Assembly: GCF_900537175.1 (NCBI RefSeq)
Contig: NZ_LS999833.1
Span: 1,364,001-1,428,000 of the forward strand
Direction: 5' to 3'
Length of the DNA: 64,000 bases
Source of the DNA: Lentilitoribacter sp. Alg239-R112
Lineage (GTDB): Bacteria; Pseudomonadota; Alphaproteobacteria; Rhizobiales; Rhizobiaceae
Made by a program: the position numbers and the translations under genes. Positions 59,488 to 64,000 of the stretch are shown in pieces (position 1 is the stretch's first letter; each line of letters begins with the position of its first letter). Below the pieces are notes generated by a model, which was not told the origin of the DNA, did no database searches, and was given only the letters and a program-made list of their open reading frames with translations.

Positions 59488-59515
59488 ACTCAATCCTGGC
59501 CCTTCCATCCCTGCC

Positions 59516-60676
59516 CTAAAAATCAATCGCAGCGTAAAAAATAGCAAATATACCATCAATAACGATGACAAGGAAAATTGCTTTAACAACCGATGCTGTC
59601 ACACGCTTACCCAAAGATTCGGCACTACCTTCAACTTTAAGGCCTTCAACTGCGGCAACAACACCAATAATGATGGCCATAAAAGGTGTTTTAATCATAC
59701 CGGATGTAATTGTCGTGTAATCAATAAAGGCTTTCATACGTTCCAGGAACACATTCGGCGGGACATCTGAATAAAAATAAAGAACAACAGCAGCAGCTGT
59801 CAACGCGGTAAAATTGGCTACAATTGTTAGCAGTGGGAGCGTGAGAATTAGCGCGATCATCCTTGGGAAAACCAAGACGCCAATTGGGTTTAACCCCATA
59901 ACCGTGAGCGCATCCACCTCCTCACGCATCTTCATCGAGCCAATCTCAGCCGTAATCGCGCTCCCAGAGCGGCCTGCTATCATTATCGAGGTAATCAAAA
60001 CCCCCATCTCACGCAACTGCAGCACACTAACAAGATCAGCCGCAAAGACATCCGCGCCAAACGCTCGCAGTTGAAATGCTGTTTGTTGCGATACAATCGC
60101 GCCAATCGCAAGAGACATTAAAATGACGATGGGAACGGCGCGAACGCCAATTTGATCCATCTGGTGGATGATTGGCGCAATTGAAGAGTTTTGTTTGCGT
60201 CCAGCTTTCAGCTGCGGACCATAAATCATGGCCCCCAGTATATTAAGGCCCATCTTAATATCGCCTAAAAGCGCTTCTGCACCAATGCCCGTTCGCCTTA
60301 AAAAACCGTGAACAAGCCCAAGAGAATGGTCTTCTTTTGGTTCATTTTCCAATTCATCACATGTTGGAATTTCCGCCAATAAACTTTGCATTCCCGCACT
60401 AACATTCACAAAATCAAGTTTCAGAAATTTGTCAGCGCAAGTTTTTTCGAACTTCCTAATAAGCCAGGCGCCAGCAGTATCAAACTCCGATATATTTTTA
60501 GCGTCCAATATGACTTCTGTTTCACCAAAACTATTTGGTAAATCCGGAAACACCATACATATTTCATCAACACCATGATGGCGCCAATCACCGAACAAAT
60601 GCACAAAAGTGCTCGTTGCTGACCGCTCTAGTTCGAAAGTGGCATGGCTCATTTTGGCATTCATCGCATCCGTCAT
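59516..60676 (-). CDS. MlaE-like permease with fused N-terminal STAS domain
   Basis: 386 residues. The first 110 or so resemble a STAS domain (VILDAKNISEFDTAGAWLIR), the role played in E. coli by the separate protein MlaB. The rest is the MlaE permease with five or so hydrophobic helices. Its conserved motif MREEVDALTVMGLNPIGVLV forms the coupling helix to the ATPase. It is the first gene of the MCE operon (permease, ATPase, MCE, lipoprotein). Its divergent neighbour maeB starts 187 bp away. Confidence 0.93.
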   Translation of the reverse strand: MTDAMNAKMSHATFELERSATSTFVHLFGDWRHHGVDEICMVFPDLPNSFGETEVILDAKNISEFDTAGAWLIRKFEKTCADKFLKLDFVNVSAGMQSLLAEIPTCDELENEPKEDHSLGLVHGFLRRTGIGAEALLGDIKMGLNILGAMIYGPQLKAGRKQNSSIAPIIHQMDQIGVRAVPIVILMSLAIGAIVSQQTAFQLRAFGADVFAADLVSVLQLREMGVLITSIMIAGRSGSAITAEIGSMKMREEVDALTVMGLNPIGVLVFPRMIALILTLPLLTIVANFTALTAAAVVLYFYSDVPPNVFLERMKAFIDYTTITSGMIKTPFMAIIIGVVAAVEGLKVEGSAESLGKRVTASVVKAIFLVIVIDGIFAIFYAAIDF

Positions 60677-60863
60677 TTCAGTTATTTAACCTGCCATCAC
60701 AGCCATGTCACTGAATTAAGTTCAATTAAATCGAAAAGTGGGGTTTAATAAGTTTAAACTTACGAATAAATTCGTCATTCGATCTTGTTCTCATGCAAAC
60801 ATACGATTCGGCGGACTAGAAATAAAACTCGGCCAACGTGCCAAAGAAGTGGAATTAGGTAAT

Positions 60864-63167
60864 ATGGAAAATAGCGGCAAATCCAAACAACAAGAAACAG
60901 ATGATCTTGATAAACAGGCCTTATTTTACCACAATTATCAAACCCCAGGCAAACTGGAAATCCGCGCCACAAAACCACTCGGCAACCAGCGCGACTTAGC
61001 TTTGGCTTATTCGCCCGGTGTTGCAGCACCCTGCAGAGAAATCAGCAAAGACCCAAATGCAGCATCATTATATACAGCACGAGGAAACTTAGTCGGAGTT
61101 GTATCAAATGGAACCGCTGTTTTAGGATTAGGCGCCATTGGTCCCCTCGCCTCCAAACCCGTTATGGAGGGCAAAGCCGTACTCTTCAAAAAATTCGCAA
61201 ATATTGATGTGTTCGACATCGAAGTCGATGCAATGGAAGTCGATAGAATGGTTTCTGTTATTTCCGCGTTAGAACCAACATTTGGCGGCATAAATCTTGA
61301 AGATATCAAAGCACCGGAATGTTTTGAAGTAGAAGAACAGCTTCGAGAAATTATGGATATTCCTGTATTTCATGATGATCAGCACGGCACCGCCATCATC
61401 GTAGCCGCCGCTGTGCTTAACGGCATAGAACTTGCCGGAAAACAATTGGAAGATGTCAAGATCGTGACGTCTGGAGCTGGTGCTGCGGCGTTGGCGTGCT
61501 TAAACCTTCTCGTTTCAATGGGGGCGAAGCGTGAGAACATTTGGGTTCATGATATTGAAGGTCTTGTCTATGAAGGGCGCACCTCGCAAATGGATCGCTG
61601 GAAATCCGTATATTCTCAAAAGTCCGACAATAGAACTCTGGATCAATCCATCGGAGATGCTGATGTCTTTCTTGGTCTGTCAGCGGCAGGTGTCTTAAAA
61701 AAAGAACTTCTTGCAAAAATGGCCCCTCAGCCACTCATTCTTGCTCTTGCCAATCCTACGCCCGAGATCATGCCAGAAGAGGCGAGAGATGCGCGCGAAG
61801 ATGCTATGATATGCACGGGTCGTTCTGATTTTCCTAACCAGGTCAACAATGTATTATGTTTTCCGTACATTTTTCGTGGTGCCTTGGACTGTGGTGCAAG
61901 CACGATTAATGAAGAGATGAAAATTGCAGCAGTAAAAGCAATTGCAGAACTTGCGCGAGAAGAACCGTCCGAATTGGCCGCGCAAGCCTATTCAGGCGAA
62001 ACGCCAACATTTGGTCCGAACTACCTCATCCCCTCACCTTTCGATCAACGCCTAATTCTACGCATAGCACCAGCCGTTGCGAAAGCGGCAGCAAATAGCG
62101 GTGTTGCACTAAGGCCGATTGAGGATATGGAAGCCTATTTGGATAAACTCAACCGCTTTGTCTTCCGGTCCGGTTTTGTCATGAAACCTGTGTTTGCTGC
62201 AGCTAAAGCATCGAAAAACAATCGCGTAATTTTTGCAGAAGGCGAAGATGAACGGGTATTGCGCGCTGCCCAAATCCTTATTGAGGAGAAAGTCGCAAAA
62301 CCTATTCTCATTGGTCGACCAAATATCATTGAGCTGCGCTTAAGACGGTATGGGTTGAGGATCGATATGGAAAACGAGTTGGAAATTGTTAATCCTGAAA
62401 ATGATAGCCGTTTCCGTGATTATGTTGACGAATATTTTTCGCTAGTGGGACGAAAAGGCGTCAACCCAGAAGCGGCAAGCACCATTGTTAGAACAAATAT
62501 GACAGTTATCGGCGCGCTTGCGGTCAAGCGCGGTGATGCTGATGCGCTTATTTGTGGCATTGAAGGGCGATACAAAAGCCACCTCAAACACGTAAGTCAG
62601 ATTATTGGCAAGAAGGAAGGTATTACTGATTTATCAACTCTAAGTCTGCTCATTTCTGAACGTGGTGCTACATTTCTAACCGACACTTATGTAACCTATG
62701 ATCCATGCGCGGAGGAACTTGTGGAAATGACACTTCTTGCCGCTGAAGAGATTAAGCGGTTTGGTATTGTTCCAAAAGTAGCGCTCGTTTCTCATTCTAG
62801 CTTTGGGGCACACGACACGCCAACGGCACTTAAAATGCGTAAGGCAACTCGTATATTAAACGAAATTGCGCCAGATCTAGAAATTGATGGCGAGATGCAA
62901 AGTGATTCTGCAATCTCAGAAGTTTTACGAAAACGAGCTATGCCCAATAGTAAGCTAACAGGAGAAGCCAATCTACTTGTATTTCCAAATATTGATGCTG
63001 CAAACATCACACTTGGCGTCGCTAAAACCATGCTTGATGCGCTCCATGTAGGTCCTATATTGCTGGGCGGCGCTATGCCTGCGCATGTTTTATCACCGTC
63101 TGTAACATCCAGGGGCGTTGTTAACATGGCAGCATTATCAGTGGTCGAAGCATCTAGCGGCTCATAA
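60864..63167 (+). CDS. maeB: NADP-dependent malic enzyme with C-terminal phosphotransacetylase-like domain
   Basis: Decarboxylates malate to pyruvate with NADP. It is 767 residues from ATG 60864, which has AGG six bases upstream; the frame is open further upstream without conserved sequence. Residues about 1-430 are the malic enzyme, with LAYSPGVAAPC, the catalytic KAPECFEVEEQLRE and VFHDDQHGTAIIVAAAVLNG. Residues about 440-767 resemble phosphotransacetylase (VIFAEGEDERVLRAAQIL, GMPAHVL-type end), a fusion typical of rhizobial MaeB/TME; that domain is usually regulatory rather than catalytic. Confidence 0.94.
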   Translation: MENSGKSKQQETDDLDKQALFYHNYQTPGKLEIRATKPLGNQRDLALAYSPGVAAPCREISKDPNAASLYTARGNLVGVVSNGTAVLGLGAIGPLASKPVMEGKAVLFKKFANIDVFDIEVDAMEVDRMVSVISALEPTFGGINLEDIKAPECFEVEEQLREIMDIPVFHDDQHGTAIIVAAAVLNGIELAGKQLEDVKIVTSGAGAAALACLNLLVSMGAKRENIWVHDIEGLVYEGRTSQMDRWKSVYSQKSDNRTLDQSIGDADVFLGLSAAGVLKKELLAKMAPQPLILALANPTPEIMPEEARDAREDAMICTGRSDFPNQVNNVLCFPYIFRGALDCGASTINEEMKIAAVKAIAELAREEPSELAAQAYSGETPTFGPNYLIPSPFDQRLILRIAPAVAKAAANSGVALRPIEDMEAYLDKLNRFVFRSGFVMKPVFAAAKASKNNRVIFAEGEDERVLRAAQILIEEKVAKPILIGRPNIIELRLRRYGLRIDMENELEIVNPENDSRFRDYVDEYFSLVGRKGVNPEAASTIVRTNMTVIGALAVKRGDADALICGIEGRYKSHLKHVSQIIGKKEGITDLSTLSLLISERGATFLTDTYVTYDPCAEELVEMTLLAAEEIKRFGIVPKVALVSHSSFGAHDTPTALKMRKATRILNEIAPDLEIDGEMQSDSAISEVLRKRAMPNSKLTGEANLLVFPNIDAANITLGVAKTMLDALHVGPILLGGAMPAHVLSPSVTSRGVVNMAALSVVEASSGS

Positions 63168-63273
63168 CCTACCCAAATAATGGGTAATGTTGAATTCTGT
63201 AATAACATAATAATAATCTATTAGAACTATAGTTTTAAACTAAGTCATAATTCCAATAGATTGAGATGCGTTT

Positions 63274-64000
63274 ATGCGCCGATTTATATTGCCAAGTTTA
63301 TCAGTTGCTATGCTGACTATAGTTGCACCTCAAGGTGCACATGCTCAATCATGTGAGGTACTTAAGGCGCAACTCACAAAAGCTTCAAAAGTAGGCACAA
63401 ACAGTAAGGCAGTTAAGCGCTACAGTAACGCGATAAAACAACAAACCAAAATGATAGCGAAGGTCAAAGGTGACCTTCAACGATATAAATGTAGCTCTGG
63501 CAACAATGCGGCTGCCTGCAAAAAACTAACAGATGCACAAAAACGTATGCAGGCAAATTTGAATCAACTCGATAAAAAGCGCTCCAATTTATCAAGTGCT
63601 AAATCTAAAGCTAGAATTGCGAGGATAAAATCAAAGCTATCTGCCAATAACTGTTACGGAAATTCCTCAGTCATCAATGTTAATGCGCAAAAGCAACCAC
63701 ATCGAGAAGAAAACGGTGTAAAAATTATTGGAAAAAGCGGTGGACATAGGCTGAAAAGTAAAGTTGTCACACTATCAAATTCCAGTAGAAAACCAGGCAA
63801 CTACCGGACCATGTGTGTTAGAACCTGTGACGGGTTTTTCTTTCCAATATCATCAAATACATCACCTCAGTCATTTGAGAGAGACGAGCTAGCCTGTAAA
63901 CTAATGTGCCCGGGAACTGAAACAAATCTCTTTTTTCATCGCTCTTACGATGAGGAAAGCCAGGACATGATTTCATATCGTGACCAAACCCCTTATGCAG
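63274..64000 (+). CDS. Exported DUF2865 protein (partial, C-terminus outside window)
   Basis: An open frame from ATG 63274 runs off the window after about 242 codons. Residues 1-24 form a signal peptide (MRRFILPSLSVAMLTIVAPQ, cleavage after AHA). The next 130 are Lys/Ala/Ser-rich and helical, with cysteine pairs. The later part contains YRTMCVRTCDGFFFPISSNT and ACKLMCPGTETNLFFHRSYD, the cysteine-rich signature of DUF2865, a family common in Rhizobiales and of unknown function. A 6-bp hairpin TACCCA/TGGGTA (63170-63186) separates it from maeB. Confidence 0.85.
   Translation, partial: MRRFILPSLSVAMLTIVAPQGAHAQSCEVLKAQLTKASKVGTNSKAVKRYSNAIKQQTKMIAKVKGDLQRYKCSSGNNAAACKKLTDAQKRMQANLNQLDKKRSNLSSAKSKARIARIKSKLSANNCYGNSSVINVNAQKQPHREENGVKIIGKSGGHRLKSKVVTLSNSSRKPGNYRTMCVRTCDGFFFPISSNTSPQSFERDELACKLMCPGTETNLFFHRSYDEESQDMISYRDQTPYA

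Overview
The window looks like chromosomal housekeeping DNA of an alphaproteobacterium in the Hyphomicrobiales (Rhizobiales). The supporting signs are: a nuoA-to-nuoL operon whose NuoE carries a long Lys/Ala-rich tail; a suf operon in the order sufS2-B-C-D-S1-T-A described for Agrobacterium; a class II (B12-dependent) ribonucleotide reductase of about 1245 residues; the cell-cycle kinase CckA; a cysteine-poor DksA; a giant GPR-like (growth pole ring) coiled-coil protein; and a NADP malic enzyme fused to a phosphotransacetylase domain. The base composition is visibly AT-rich for this order (not computed). That would fit a marine or small-genome lineage, but I cannot name a genus. I see no insertion sequence, phage, CRISPR array or rRNA gene.

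Layout. 1-11825 (minus): nuoL (cut by the window edge), K, J, I, H, G, F, E, D, C, B, A, encoding respiratory complex I. 12204-12289 (minus): tRNA-Leu(UAA). 12555-13841 (plus): a CinA-type MoCF-domain protein and gpt. 13916-16105 (minus): a secreted phytase-like beta-propeller protein with a possible Pho box. 16106-16747: a long regulatory region with candidate NrdR and CtrA sites before nrdJ (16748-20485, plus). 20566-22499 (plus): a PPP-family phosphatase and a class C beta-lactamase-like serine hydrolase. 22502-29609 (minus): the suf operon, including a 53-residue membrane protein gene between sufB and sufC and an Irr/ICE-like operator in front. 29857-33579: alpha/beta hydrolase, murI, an SpoU-type RNA methyltransferase and icd. 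33663-39672: alaS, recA, and a pseudouridine kinase/glycosidase pair. 39719-44593: OmpA-type lipoprotein, cckA, a FliO-like protein and dksA. 44806-48031: a YcjX/YcjF pair and a small secreted protein. 48036-49821 (minus): folP-folB-folK. 50011-50106: a candidate anti-Shine-Dalgarno small RNA. 50114-50913 (minus): a 2Fe-2S ferredoxin and a hypothetical protein. 51265-56235 (plus): the GPR-like giant. 56319-60676 (minus): an MCE/Mla-type lipid ABC transporter. 60864-63167 (plus): maeB. From 63274 (plus): a DUF2865 protein, cut by the window edge.

How the parts connect. Complex I and several other products need Fe-S clusters, which the iron-responsive suf operon would supply. CckA normally controls CtrA by phosphorelay, and CtrA-like boxes (TTAA-N7-TTAA) stand upstream of nrdJ, the GPR-like gene and the MCE lipoprotein gene. 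DNA precursor supply and polar growth may therefore be tied to the cell cycle here; the boxes are short and some may be chance in AT-rich DNA. Most of the window is conventional. The items most worth checking are the nrdJ control region, the small RNA, the small suf-operon protein, the repeat architecture of the GPR-like protein, and the DNA-binding-like tail of NuoE.
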